Part shown: piece by piece, positions 1-7,237 of the stretch
How positions within the stretch are numbered: position 1 is the first letter of the stretch
How the letters are laid out: the number at the start of each line of letters is the position of its first letter
Assembly: GCA_900556295.1 (NCBI GenBank)
Contig: USOK01000029.1
Coordinates: forward strand, 1-11,825
Length of the DNA stretch: 11,825 bases
Origin: an uncultured bacterium
Lineage (GTDB): Bacteria > Cyanobacteriota > Vampirovibrionia > Gastranaerophilales > Gastranaerophilaceae
Direction: 5' to 3'
Program-made: the position numbers and the translations under genes
Notes under the pieces: generated by a model
The model's database searches: none
The model's input: the letters and a program-made list of their open reading frames with translations, nothing else
What the model was told of the DNA's origin: nothing

Positions 1-1
1 T

Positions 2-1408
2 TTTGTTTGAAAATCTCGAAGCAAGTTGCATAGCTCGAGCAGCATATTTCATTATTTGAACGGTTTCAATTCCAGAAATTTCAGAGAAGAACCAACCGCA
101 ACTTGTATACATAAGCATTGCTTGACGCTGGATTTCCAACAATTCCATTGCTCGCACTTTATTTTCGTCTGTCAAATCAGGTTTAAAGTTATCTTGTTGA
201 AATTTTTTAACGTTCATTTCATTTCTGTCTAAAATTACATCAATATACTTGTTTCTGACATCCCAAACATTGTCAAAGTATTTTGGTCCTTCTTTTTCAA
301 ATATAACGACAAGTTCGTCACGCAAGTAATCAAGCGCATCTCTTAATGGCTTTCTCCATTTTTGATTCCAGCCGGGATGACCGCCGGTAGAGCATCCACA
401 ATCTTCTTTCCATCTGCCGACGCCGTGGAAACAACTCCAGCTTGATGCCTGTTTAATGTCAACTTCGCAATTGCTTCTGTATTTGTCTAAATATTCTGCG
501 TAGTTTGTTATAGTAAAGCCTTCATCTTTTGCTTTAATTTTTAAAACATAAGATAACGCCATGTCACCGAATTTTGTATGGTGACCATAGCTTTCGCCAT
601 CGGTTGCAATATTAATTAATTGCGGATAATTTCTGCAATCTGAAATCCCTTCTTTTAATCGTCTGATGAACTTATTTCCATCTTTTAGTAATTCATCAAA
701 AGCTACGGAACGAGAAATTGCGCCATCATAGAAAAACAAATCAATATATTTCCCTGGTGCTGATTTTATGTAATATCTGTAAGAACGTGCTGGGTCGATA
801 TTTCCCCAGCTTACGTCTTGCCAATCCTTAGTCCCTTCTTCTCTAAATTTCAGAGCTTGATAAGGCGAAAGAACTGTGAATTTTATTCCGTTCTCCTCTA
901 AAATACGAAGAGTTTCATCATCAACAGCAGTTTCTGCAAGCCACATACCTTCCGGTTTTCTGCCAAAACGATATTCAAAATCTCTTATTCCCCATTTGAT
1001 TTGAGTTTGTTTGTCGTTTTCATTCGCAAGAGGCATAATTATATGGTTGTAAACCTGTGCCATCGCATTACCGTGCCCAGAATGTTCTGAAACACTCTCT
1101 ATATCAGCTTTTATAATTCTCTCGTAAGTAAGAGGTGCAAAATGTTCCATCCAAGACAAAAGAGTTGGGCCAAAATTGAAACTCATGTGCTCGTAGTTGT
1201 TCACAACGTCCAAAATTCTGTTTCTATTGTCAACAATTTTGGATACAGAATTGGGGTTGTAGCACTCTTTATTAATCCGTTCATTCCAGTCGTGGAAAGG
1301 TAGAGCACTGTCTTGTAATTCAATTGCTTCAAGCCAAGGATTTTCTCTTGGTGGTTGATAAAAATGTCCATGGATAGTCAAAAATACTTCGTTTTTTTTA
1401 TTGCTCAT
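2..1408 (-). CDS. GH57 glycoside hydrolase with DUF3536-type C-terminal part, cut by the left edge
   Basis: I translated 469 codons from ATG at 1408-1406; the 3' end lies outside the window, so the protein is incomplete (I expect roughly 800 residues for this type). Family GH57 enzymes act on alpha-glucans such as starch or glycogen with a retaining mechanism. The expected blocks are in order: His13-Gly-His15 with Gln18-Pro-Pro (region 1), Gly111-His-Gly (region 2), Trp156-Leu-Ala-Glu159 (region 3, Glu159 the likely nucleophile) and Asp270-Gly-Glu-Ser-Tyr-Gly (region 4, Asp270 the likely acid/base). After residue ~320 comes a Cys/Trp-rich stretch (Cys326, Cys337, Cys339) leading into the DUF3536-like region. 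There is no signal peptide, so action on intracellular glucan is likely. The start is supported by GGAG at 1419-1416, seven bases upstream. The gene begins 25 bases after the exported-protein gene and is probably cotranscribed with it. The exact substrate cannot be read from the sequence. Confidence 0.88.
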   Translation of the reverse strand, partial: MSNKKNEVFLTIHGHFYQPPRENPWLEAIELQDSALPFHDWNERINKECYNPNSVSKIVDNRNRILDVVNNYEHMSFNFGPTLLSWMEHFAPLTYERIIKADIESVSEHSGHGNAMAQVYNHIIMPLANENDKQTQIKWGIRDFEYRFGRKPEGMWLAETAVDDETLRILEENGIKFTVLSPYQALKFREEGTKDWQDVSWGNIDPARSYRYYIKSAPGKYIDLFFYDGAISRSVAFDELLKDGNKFIRRLKEGISDCRNYPQLINIATDGESYGHHTKFGDMALSYVLKIKAKDEGFTITNYAEYLDKYRSNCEVDIKQASSWSCFHGVGRWKEDCGCSTGGHPGWNQKWRKPLRDALDYLRDELVVIFEKEGPKYFDNVWDVRNKYIDVILDRNEMNVKKFQQDNFKPDLTDENKVRAMELLEIQRQAMLMYTSCGWFFSEISGIETVQIMKYAARAMQLASRFSNK

Positions 1409-1433
1409 CTCTTAACTCCGAAAATTTGCTGTT

Positions 1434-1943
1434 TTACTTGTTTTCATCTTTGGGTTTTGTGCTGATAACTGTGAATTTTTCAACATCCATCCAAGGATCC
1501 CCCAAGGCTGTTGAAAACACCTTTCCCTGAAATTCAACTACGTCACCGGAATTCAGGTCGATATGTTTTTCTGCTTCTGTTCTCTTTAAAAAGATTTTTA
1601 GTTCAGAAAGCGGAATATTGTGATCATATACATCCGGTCTTTGGATTAGGAATGAAATATAGTTTTCAGAACTTCTCATTGCTGGTTTGTAGTCCAATCC
1701 AAGCGTTGCAAATTTATCGAATTTAGCTCTAATTTTTATGTTTTTATTTAAATAAAAACTAGGGCGTGCAACTAAATCAAGCGGATTAACTGTAATATAG
1801 GATTTTGTAGTCGATTGAGCTTGAATTGTATTTGTGTTTACAAGTAAATTGTTGTTTGAATAGTTGCTTATTGGGTTTGCAAATGCACTAACCCCAAGTG
1901 TTACAGCTAAAACAAATATTAAACTTTTTATTTTATTATTCAT
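1434..1943 (-). CDS. Small exported protein with an OB-fold-like pattern, function unknown
   Basis: 169 residues. The N-terminus is a classical signal peptide: Lys4/Lys6, a hydrophobic stretch at 8-19 and a Ser-Ala-Phe-Ala site, with cleavage likely after Ala22. A short Asn/Thr/Ser-rich linker (about 23-48) follows. Residues 50-160 alternate short beta-strand-like segments with Gly turns: Lys67-Asn-Ile-Lys-Ile-Arg, then Tyr95-Ile-Ser-Phe-Leu-Ile, then Gly133-Asp-Val-Val-Glu-Phe-Gln-Gly-Lys and a final strand 154-160. This layout resembles small nucleic-acid- or ligand-binding OB folds, but that is inferred from the pattern and not from a recognised family signature. It sits upstream of the GH57 gene with a 25-base gap and a shared promoter. 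The translation signal is GAGAGGG about eight bases before the ATG. The ligand and role are unknown; it is presumably periplasmic or extracytoplasmic. Confidence 0.8.
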   Translation of the reverse strand: MNNKIKSLIFVLAVTLGVSAFANPISNYSNNNLLVNTNTIQAQSTTKSYITVNPLDLVARPSFYLNKNIKIRAKFDKFATLGLDYKPAMRSSENYISFLIQRPDVYDHNIPLSELKIFLKRTEAEKHIDLNSGDVVEFQGKVFSTALGDPWMDVEKFTVISTKPKDENK

Positions 1944-1974
1944 TAAAATTACCCTCTCTAGATTTTACAACACT

Positions 1975-2003
1975 ATTCTAGCACAATTTTTGGATTTTGT
2001 AAC
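1975..2003 (-). promoter_or_regulatory. Predicted sigma70-type promoter for the exported-protein/GH57 unit
   Basis: On the minus strand, GTTACA (2003-1998), a 17-base spacer and TAGAAT (1980-1975) form a sigma70-like promoter. TGC directly precedes the -10 box, making it a TG-extended -10. It lies about 32 bases upstream of the ATG at 1943. The -35 box matches four of six consensus bases and the -10 box five of six. Confidence 0.6.
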
Positions 2004-2042
2004 TACCCGAATAAATAATTCTGGTATTTTTTATTAAGGGAT

Positions 2043-2078
2043 AAAAAAACTCGCTTTAATACAAAACGAGTTTTTTTT
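2043..2078 (-). terminator. Rho-independent terminator of the M20 peptidase gene
   Basis: An 11-bp perfect stem pairs 2043-2053 (seven A then CTCG) with 2067-2077 (CGAG then seven T), around a 13-base loop. Because the stem ends in A and T runs, it gives a U-tract on either strand. It follows the peptidase stop at 2114 by about 36 bases and separates that gene from the promoter at 1975-2003. Confidence 0.75.
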
Positions 2079-2113
2079 ATTCTTAATTTGTTTTATAAGA
2101 GATTCTAAATTTT

Positions 2114-3277
2114 TTATTTATTATACTCATTAAACAATTCAACCAAAAGTTCATGTCCTTTTAGAATTGTTTTGTATTCTAAATATTCGTTCTTTGAGTG
2201 CATGTTGCACACAGTCGCAAGTCCGATTAAGTATGGTACAAATTTTTCATCATTTGTGTTCGTTTTGTTTGCGTAAATGTGAGTTTCTGCACCTGCGTGG
2301 AAAGATGTAATATCCGGTTTTACTCCGACTTTATTAGCCGCTTTCTCAAAAATAGTCGGAATATAATCGTCATCTACTTTTTCAAAAGGAGGAAGATGTT
2401 CTTCAAATTCAATTGTTGCTTCTGCAATATCCTTGTTATTAATATTGAATTCGTCAACAGTTAAAGACATTTTACTTTTTAATTCCTCTTCTTTTTTGCG
2501 GCTTGAGCTTCTGATTGAATAATTTGCTTGAGCGTCAGTGTTAATGATGTTTGTAACCTTGATGTCGCCTGCTGAAATTCCTCCGATGTTGCATGAAGTT
2601 ACAACGTGCCCATCTTCTTCATAAAAAACACCCTGTGGAAGATTAGAAATTAAATCTGCAATTAATTTTGCAGCATTGGCGCGTTTTTTGTCCCCAATGT
2701 CTATTCCTGAGTGGCCACCTTTGAAACTATGAACTTTAACTTTTGCTAAAGTGTAGCTTGCACCTGAAATTTCGCATTGTCCTAATGTGTCGCTGTCCAG
2801 TACTAAAACGTATTTTGATTTGAAGTTTTTAAGGTTTGCATTGCGAATACCTGAAAGATTATTTTCTTCATCACGTGTGAACATAACTTCCAGTCCGCCA
2901 TGTTTCATGTTGCTGTGCACAAGTTCTTTGGCAAAAAGTAATGCGTTTGCAACACCTGCTTTGTCATCTCCGCCAAGAGTTCTACCTTCTGCATGAATAT
3001 TATCATTTTCATCAAGATAAGTTTTAACAGGACTGTCATCTCCAATTACATCCATGTGAGCAGAGAGCATCATTGGGGCTTTAGTTGAATCTGTTGCAGG
3101 AATATTTATAACAACATTCCCAAAATCATCAAGTTTGCAGTTTATTTCGTGTTTGTCGCAATAATTTTTTATCCATTGTGCGACTTTCTCCTCGTGCATA
3201 GAAGGAGATGGAACTTCTGCCAAGCTACAGAACAGGTCAATAAGTTCATAATCTTTTCTTATTTTTTCAATAGTCAT
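2114..3277 (-). CDS. M20-family metallopeptidase (PepT/PepD-like di- or tripeptidase)
   Basis: 387 residues, close to the ~400 typical of bacterial PepT-type enzymes. These are cytosolic, two-metal (usually zinc) aminopeptidases that finish peptide breakdown. The metal site is visible in order: His74-x-Asp76, Gly103-Asp104-Asp105-Lys-Ala-Gly, Asp136-Glu137-Glu138 (Glu137 the likely general base, Glu138 a metal ligand), Asp161 in Val-Leu-Asp-Ser-Asp, and His360 in Asn-Met-His-Ser-Lys-Asn-Glu. The inserted dimerisation domain starts around residue 175 and carries Gly187-Gly-His189-Ser-Gly, a block more like the PepD (Xaa-His dipeptidase) branch. The Phe326-His-Ala-Gly-Ala-Glu block is also PepD-like. 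I therefore do not choose between PepT and PepD. There is no signal peptide. The ATG follows AGAGAGGA by six bases. The gene has its own promoter and terminator, so it is probably monocistronic. Confidence 0.88.
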   Translation of the reverse strand: MTIEKIRKDYELIDLFCSLAEVPSPSMHEEKVAQWIKNYCDKHEINCKLDDFGNVVINIPATDSTKAPMMLSAHMDVIGDDSPVKTYLDENDNIHAEGRTLGGDDKAGVANALLFAKELVHSNMKHGGLEVMFTRDEENNLSGIRNANLKNFKSKYVLVLDSDTLGQCEISGASYTLAKVKVHSFKGGHSGIDIGDKKRANAAKLIADLISNLPQGVFYEEDGHVVTSCNIGGISAGDIKVTNIINTDAQANYSIRSSSRKKEEELKSKMSLTVDEFNINNKDIAEATIEFEEHLPPFEKVDDDYIPTIFEKAANKVGVKPDITSFHAGAETHIYANKTNTNDEKFVPYLIGLATVCNMHSKNEYLEYKTILKGHELLVELFNEYNK

Positions 3278-3308
3278 ATAAAGTCCTCTCTATTTATTTA
3301 GCAGTTTA

Positions 3309-3336
3309 ATTGTAGCATTTTTTTTGACTTTTGCAA
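3309..3336 (-). promoter_or_regulatory. Predicted promoter for the M20 peptidase gene
   Basis: On the minus strand, TTGCAA (3336-3331), a 16-base spacer and TACAAT (3314-3309) lie about 32 bases before the ATG at 3277. TGC immediately precedes the -10 box, the same TG-extended arrangement and the same distance to the start codon as the promoter at 1975-2003. No clear terminator separates it from mutS2 just upstream, so read-through from mutS2 is also possible. Confidence 0.55.
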
Positions 3337-3359
3337 GTAAAAAATAACAAATTTGTATT

Positions 3360-5744
3360 TTATTTAATATCTACAATACTTACGCCGTCGCCACCTTCAG
3401 AGTCTTCTCCAACTCTCCATTTTGCAACGTATGGTGAAGTTGTTAAGAAATCTCTCACTGCGGATTTTAATGCCCCTGTGCCGTGACCGTGGATAATTGT
3501 TACGCAAGCGAGGTTTGCAAGACTTGCTTTATCGAGATAAAATTCCAAGCTATCAAGAGCGTCTTCTACTTTGTAGCCTCTTAAATCTAATGTATTTGAA
3601 ATACTTGTTTTTCTGAGTTCAAAGTTTTCAAAAGAACTTGGACGATAAACATTTTCTTTCTTTTCATAAGCTGAATCATAAGGAGCAAGCTTATCCGTCT
3701 TAATTTTCGTTTTAAAATTCCCCATCTGTACGAGTACGTTTTCGTTTCTGTCAGGAAGTGAAAGAAGTGTAACAGGTTGATTCATTTCTTTTAAAATAAG
3801 TTTGTCGCCTATTCTGGCAGAAGGCCAATCAATTTTTTCATATTGCTGTTTTTCGTCATATTCAGAAAGTTTTCCTCTGAATTTTTGTTCTGTTTGAGCG
3901 AGTCGAGCGTAAGAACGGCGTGCAATTTTTTCTGATTTTTCCCGTCTTAATTCATCTAAAATATGTTTGATTTCTGCTTTAACTTCAAGTAATTCTCTGT
4001 CAAATTTGTCTTTAATTAGTTTTACGGTTTTTTTCTTGTCTTTTTTGATTTGAGCAAGCGAGTCCTCGTATTCAGTTTTTAAATTTTCAGATGTTTCTTT
4101 CAATTCTTCTGCTTCTTCAAGGTTTTGCGCAAGTTTAGCCTGTGTCTCTTGTAATTTTTCTACAACAAGTATTGATGGGTCTTTTGTTGACACAACAATA
4201 TTTTTAGCTTTGTCGGTTAATTCTTTATCCATACCCAAGTTTGCAGCAATAGATATTGCATTGCTTAAACCGGGAATTCCGATAAGCAGCTTGTATGTAG
4301 GTTTTAGGGTTGCAGTATTAAATTCAACAGATGCATTTTTGAAATACGAATTTGTATATTCAAGAGCTTTAAGTTCTCCATAGTGAGTTGTAACTGTTGA
4401 AACAACTCCTTTTTGTGCAAGTTTTTCTAAAATAACTTGAGCTAAAACAGCGCCTTCTACAGGGTCGGTTCCTGCGCAGATTTCATCAAGCAAGACAAAA
4501 GATTTATCGTTACTTTGTTTTAGAATCTCAATTATGTTTGTCATATGAGCTGAAAAAGTTGATAAATTTTGCAAAATACTTTGATCATCCCCAATATCTG
4601 CAAAAACCTCTTCAAACGGATAAAGTTTAGCGGCTGGGGGAGGGAGGAAAAATCCGCTTTTTGCCATAAGTATAAATAATCCGATAGTTTTAATTGTAAC
4701 GGTCTTTCCGCCGGTATTTGAGCCGGTTATTATAACGGATTTATAATCTTTGCCGATTTCAAAATTATTTGTTACAACATTATCAACATTGCCAATCAAT
4801 AGTGGGTGTTTCATATTTTCAAACTCAATAATTTTTGTTGTAACTATTTCAGGTTCTATAGCTTGAATTTTTACTGCATATCTTGCTTCTGCAAAATGAT
4901 AATCAATAGTTGCAAGAAGTTGTTCCGAAAGTGAAAGCTCTTTTATTTCGTTTTTTACAAGAGAGGTTAAGCCTGCCAAAATTTTAATCATTTCTGAATG
5001 AATATTAGCTTTAATTTCTCTGATTTTGTTGTTTAGCGGTACGATTTGTGCCGGTTCTATATAAAAAGTTTTGTTCGTTGCAGAAACGTCGTGAACAATT
5101 CCGGGAACTTTGCTCTTTGAAGATGCCATTACCTGAAAAACAATTCGGTCGTCTCTTGTTGTATAAATGTTTTCTTGCAAGTGTTTTGAGAAATCTGCAG
5201 AGTTTAGCAAAGAATTTACTGTTGTTTTTAAGTTCTTTTCGTTGTCCCTTAATGCCGCAAAAAGCCCTTTTAATTCTAAAGTGGCATCTTGTCTGATATT
5301 TAAGTTTTCGTCGAAGGTTGAAAAGATTTTATCTTCCAGCTGTTTATCTGCAAGTAAATTTTGCGCAGCATTTCTTATAATAGAAAGCATTGGCAAATTA
5401 TCAAAAAGAAATTTCTTGACAAGCCTTGATGTTCTTAATGTTTTGGCTATATCTATTAATTCGTTTTCTGCCAAATAACTTACACCCATATTTTTTTTGA
5501 TCTGTGCAATATCAGCAACAAATTCTATTGGAATGTCGTTTGGAATATCAAGAACTTGTTTTGCTTCTCGAGTGCATTGTATTTCATTTTTAATTTTTAC
5601 AATGTCATCAAAAGGCTGGACTTTAAGGCAAATTTCTTTGCTTTGTTTGGTTTTTGCGAAGTTTGCTAACTGCTCTTTTATTTTATCAAATTCAAGTGAT
5701 TTTAAGCTTTTTTCAATAGTATTCATAAGATTATTAAAAGACAA
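3360..5744 (-). CDS. mutS2: MutS2 ATPase/endonuclease
   Basis: 794 residues, the usual MutS2 length. MutS2 proteins are cytosolic dimeric ATPases linked to suppression of homologous recombination and, in Bacillus, to rescue of collided ribosomes. The N-terminal clamp/lever helices span about 1-310. The ATPase follows: Walker A Gly341-Ser-Asn-Thr-Gly-Gly-Lys-Thr348, the Asp386-Asp-Gln-Ser signature with Ser395-Thr-Phe-Ser-Ala-His, Walker B ending in Asp420-Glu421, and Thr453-His454. A charged coiled coil runs from about 528 to 635. The Smr nuclease domain closes the protein, with Leu719-Asp-Leu-Arg-Gly and His752-Gly-His-Gly-Thr-Gly. It lacks the mismatch-recognition domain of MutS, as expected. 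Walker A has Ser where Pro is usual and Walker B has Cys422-423 region Ile-Cys-Ala-Gly instead of Ile-Gly-Ala-Gly; both look tolerable. The start is TTG, chosen because GAGG at 5753-5750 lies five bases upstream; the in-frame ATG at residue 7 has no such site. Confidence 0.95.
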   Translation of the reverse strand: MSFNNLMNTIEKSLKSLEFDKIKEQLANFAKTKQSKEICLKVQPFDDIVKIKNEIQCTREAKQVLDIPNDIPIEFVADIAQIKKNMGVSYLAENELIDIAKTLRTSRLVKKFLFDNLPMLSIIRNAAQNLLADKQLEDKIFSTFDENLNIRQDATLELKGLFAALRDNEKNLKTTVNSLLNSADFSKHLQENIYTTRDDRIVFQVMASSKSKVPGIVHDVSATNKTFYIEPAQIVPLNNKIREIKANIHSEMIKILAGLTSLVKNEIKELSLSEQLLATIDYHFAEARYAVKIQAIEPEIVTTKIIEFENMKHPLLIGNVDNVVTNNFEIGKDYKSVIITGSNTGGKTVTIKTIGLFILMAKSGFFLPPPAAKLYPFEEVFADIGDDQSILQNLSTFSAHMTNIIEILKQSNDKSFVLLDEICAGTDPVEGAVLAQVILEKLAQKGVVSTVTTHYGELKALEYTNSYFKNASVEFNTATLKPTYKLLIGIPGLSNAISIAANLGMDKELTDKAKNIVVSTKDPSILVVEKLQETQAKLAQNLEEAEELKETSENLKTEYEDSLAQIKKDKKKTVKLIKDKFDRELLEVKAEIKHILDELRREKSEKIARRSYARLAQTEQKFRGKLSEYDEKQQYEKIDWPSARIGDKLILKEMNQPVTLLSLPDRNENVLVQMGNFKTKIKTDKLAPYDSAYEKKENVYRPSSFENFELRKTSISNTLDLRGYKVEDALDSLEFYLDKASLANLACVTIIHGHGTGALKSAVRDFLTTSPYVAKWRVGEDSEGGDGVSIVDIK

Positions 5745-5749
5745 TAATG

Positions 5750-5753
5750 CCTC
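5750..5753 (-). promoter_or_regulatory. Ribosome binding site that decides the TTG start of mutS2
   Basis: GAGG on the minus strand lies five bases before TTG at 5744-5742. The only nearby ATG (5726-5724) is preceded by AT-rich coding sequence without a purine core, so TTG is the better supported start. Confidence 0.55.
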
Positions 5754-5786
5754 AATTACAATGAATTATTAACTTTTTTTGATTTA

Positions 5787-5815
5787 TTTGCACTAAATAT
5801 TTTTTAAAGTAAAAT
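5787..5815 (+). promoter_or_regulatory. Predicted promoter for the GltD-like gene
   Basis: TTTGCA (5787-5792), a 17-base spacer and TAAAAT (5810-5815) point toward the GltD-like gene, with the ATG 31 bases after the -10 box. Four of six and five of six bases match consensus. It sits in the 102-base divergent region between mutS2 and this gene. I did not find an equally good promoter for mutS2 there; a TGTAAT at about 5762-5757 on the minus strand lacks a -35 partner. Confidence 0.45.
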
Positions 5816-5846
5816 ATAGTTACAAATAGATAAGAAGGTGAAAATT

Positions 5847-7217
5847 ATGGCTATAGAAAGACAACATGTAAAAGAACAGGATAAGATTCAAAGACGACAC
5901 AATTTTGAGCCTGTTGAAAGTAATTTGACAGATGAGCAAGTAAGGTTGGAAGCTTCAAGATGCTTGCATTGTAAAAATCCTAGATGTGTTCAGGGATGTC
6001 CTGTTAATATTCAAATTCCGGATTTTATTCAAGCGATAAAAGAAGGCAATCTTGATAAAGCCGGCGAAATTATTCGCCAAACCAGTATGTTACCATCTGT
6101 TTGTGGCAGAGTTTGCCCTCAAGAAAGACAGTGCGAAGGTCAATGTATATTGGGAATTAAAGGTGAAGCCGTTGCAATTGGCGCGTTGGAAAGATATGTT
6201 GGTGATAATACAAAAGCAGAGGTGCCGCAAATAAAACCTTCTGGTAAAAAAGTCGCCGTAATTGGCTCAGGGTGTGCAGGCATGACTGCTGCTTGTGACT
6301 TAAGAAAAGCCGGTCATGATGTGGAAGTTTTTGAAGCGTTGCACGAATTAGGTGGTGTTTTAAGGTATGGAATTCCTCCATTTAGGCTTCCTAGAACAAT
6401 TCTTGATAAAGAAATTAATAATCTTGAAAAAATGGGTGTAATTTTCCATAAAAACGTAGTTGTTGGAAAATCAATCACCTTGGAACAGTTGAAAGAAGAT
6501 GGATTTGATGCAATATTTATTTGTTCTGGTGCTGGGTTGCCAAAGATGTTGAATGTTGAAGGTGAAAACTTAAACGGTGTTTTCTCAGCAAACGAATTTT
6601 TGACTCGTGTAAACCTTATGCACGCCGGACAAGAAAATAGTGCAACTCCGTTAAGAGTTGGTAAAAAAGTAGCTATATTTGGTGGCGGTAACGTAGCGAT
6701 GGATGCGGCAAGGACAGCAGTAAGAGTTGGTTTTGATGAAGTCTATATTATTTATCGTAGAACTGAAAAAGAACTTCCGGCTCGTTTAGAGGAAATTAGA
6801 CACGCTAAAGAAGAGGGTATTATATTCAAATTCTTGTACGCCCCGAAAGAAATTTTAGGAGAAAACGGCTATGTAAAAGGTGTTGAACTAGAAGTTATGG
6901 AACTTGGTGAACCAGATGACTCAGGCAGACGTAGACCGGTTGCAACAGGCAAAACAGAAGTAATGGATTTAGACACCGTAATTGTGGCATTAGGGACCGG
7001 GCCAAATCCGATTATCCAAAGATCTGCACAAGCAGAAGGTATGGATATTGTTACCGATAAAAAAGGTTATATTGTTGTTGACGGAGAAACAAGATGCACT
7101 AATATCCCTACTGTTTATGCAGGTGGTGACGTCGCTCCTGTCGGTGCTTCTAATGCGATTAATGCAATGGGTGCAGGGAAAAAAGCCGCAAAAGCAATTA
7201 ATGAGTTGTTGAAATAG
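5847..7217 (+). CDS. gltD: GltD-family FAD/NADPH iron-sulfur oxidoreductase (annotated as NADPH-dependent glutamate synthase)
   Basis: 456 residues from ATG 5847; an in-frame GTG at 5838 belongs to the AAGAAGGTGA ribosome site, so I rejected it. The family moves electrons between NADPH and an FeS partner: the small subunit of glutamate synthase, the homotetrameric GltA form, or the large subunit of the bifurcating enzyme Nfn. The N-terminus holds two four-Cys sets, Cys39/42/47/51 and Cys86/90/96/100, consistent with two [4Fe-4S] clusters. FAD binding is at Gly140-x-Gly142-x-x-Gly145, NADPH binding at Gly279-Gly-Gly-Asn-Val-Ala with Arg304-Arg305 for the 2'-phosphate, and the second FAD site at Gly426-Gly-Asp428. 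Length fits the stand-alone GltA/NfnL type. No glutamate synthase large subunit and no NfnS partner is adjacent, so the physiological electron partner is open. The downstream exported-protein gene starts 20 bases later, suggesting cotranscription. It is cytosolic. Confidence 0.9.
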   Translation: MAIERQHVKEQDKIQRRHNFEPVESNLTDEQVRLEASRCLHCKNPRCVQGCPVNIQIPDFIQAIKEGNLDKAGEIIRQTSMLPSVCGRVCPQERQCEGQCILGIKGEAVAIGALERYVGDNTKAEVPQIKPSGKKVAVIGSGCAGMTAACDLRKAGHDVEVFEALHELGGVLRYGIPPFRLPRTILDKEINNLEKMGVIFHKNVVVGKSITLEQLKEDGFDAIFICSGAGLPKMLNVEGENLNGVFSANEFLTRVNLMHAGQENSATPLRVGKKVAIFGGGNVAMDAARTAVRVGFDEVYIIYRRTEKELPARLEEIRHAKEEGIIFKFLYAPKEILGENGYVKGVELEVMELGEPDDSGRRRPVATGKTEVMDLDTVIVALGTGPNPIIQRSAQAEGMDIVTDKKGYIVVDGETRCTNIPTVYAGGDVAPVGASNAINAMGAGKKAAKAINELLK

Positions 7218-7237
7218 TTAATAGTGAAAGGTGAGAA

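Noticed and set aside
26..232. 68-codon plus-strand open frame near the left edge
   Set aside because: The minus strand encodes GH57 protein continuously through this stretch, out to base 2.
5167..5478. 103-codon open frame on the plus strand
   Set aside because: It is antisense to the well-supported mutS2 coding region and shows no family motif; frame opening is a by-product of mutS2 codons.
5497..5772. 91-codon plus-strand open frame covering the mutS2 start
   Set aside because: Mostly antisense to mutS2, no recognisable motif, and it would cross the divergent promoter region.
5838..5846. GTG at 5838 as start of the GltD-like gene
   Set aside because: This GTG is part of the AAGAAGGTGA ribosome site for ATG 5847; using it would leave the gene without such a site.
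5847..7217. Calling this the NfnL subunit of a bifurcating Nfn complex
   Set aside because: The sequence is compatible, but the usual neighbouring NfnS gene is absent, so the assignment would be a guess.
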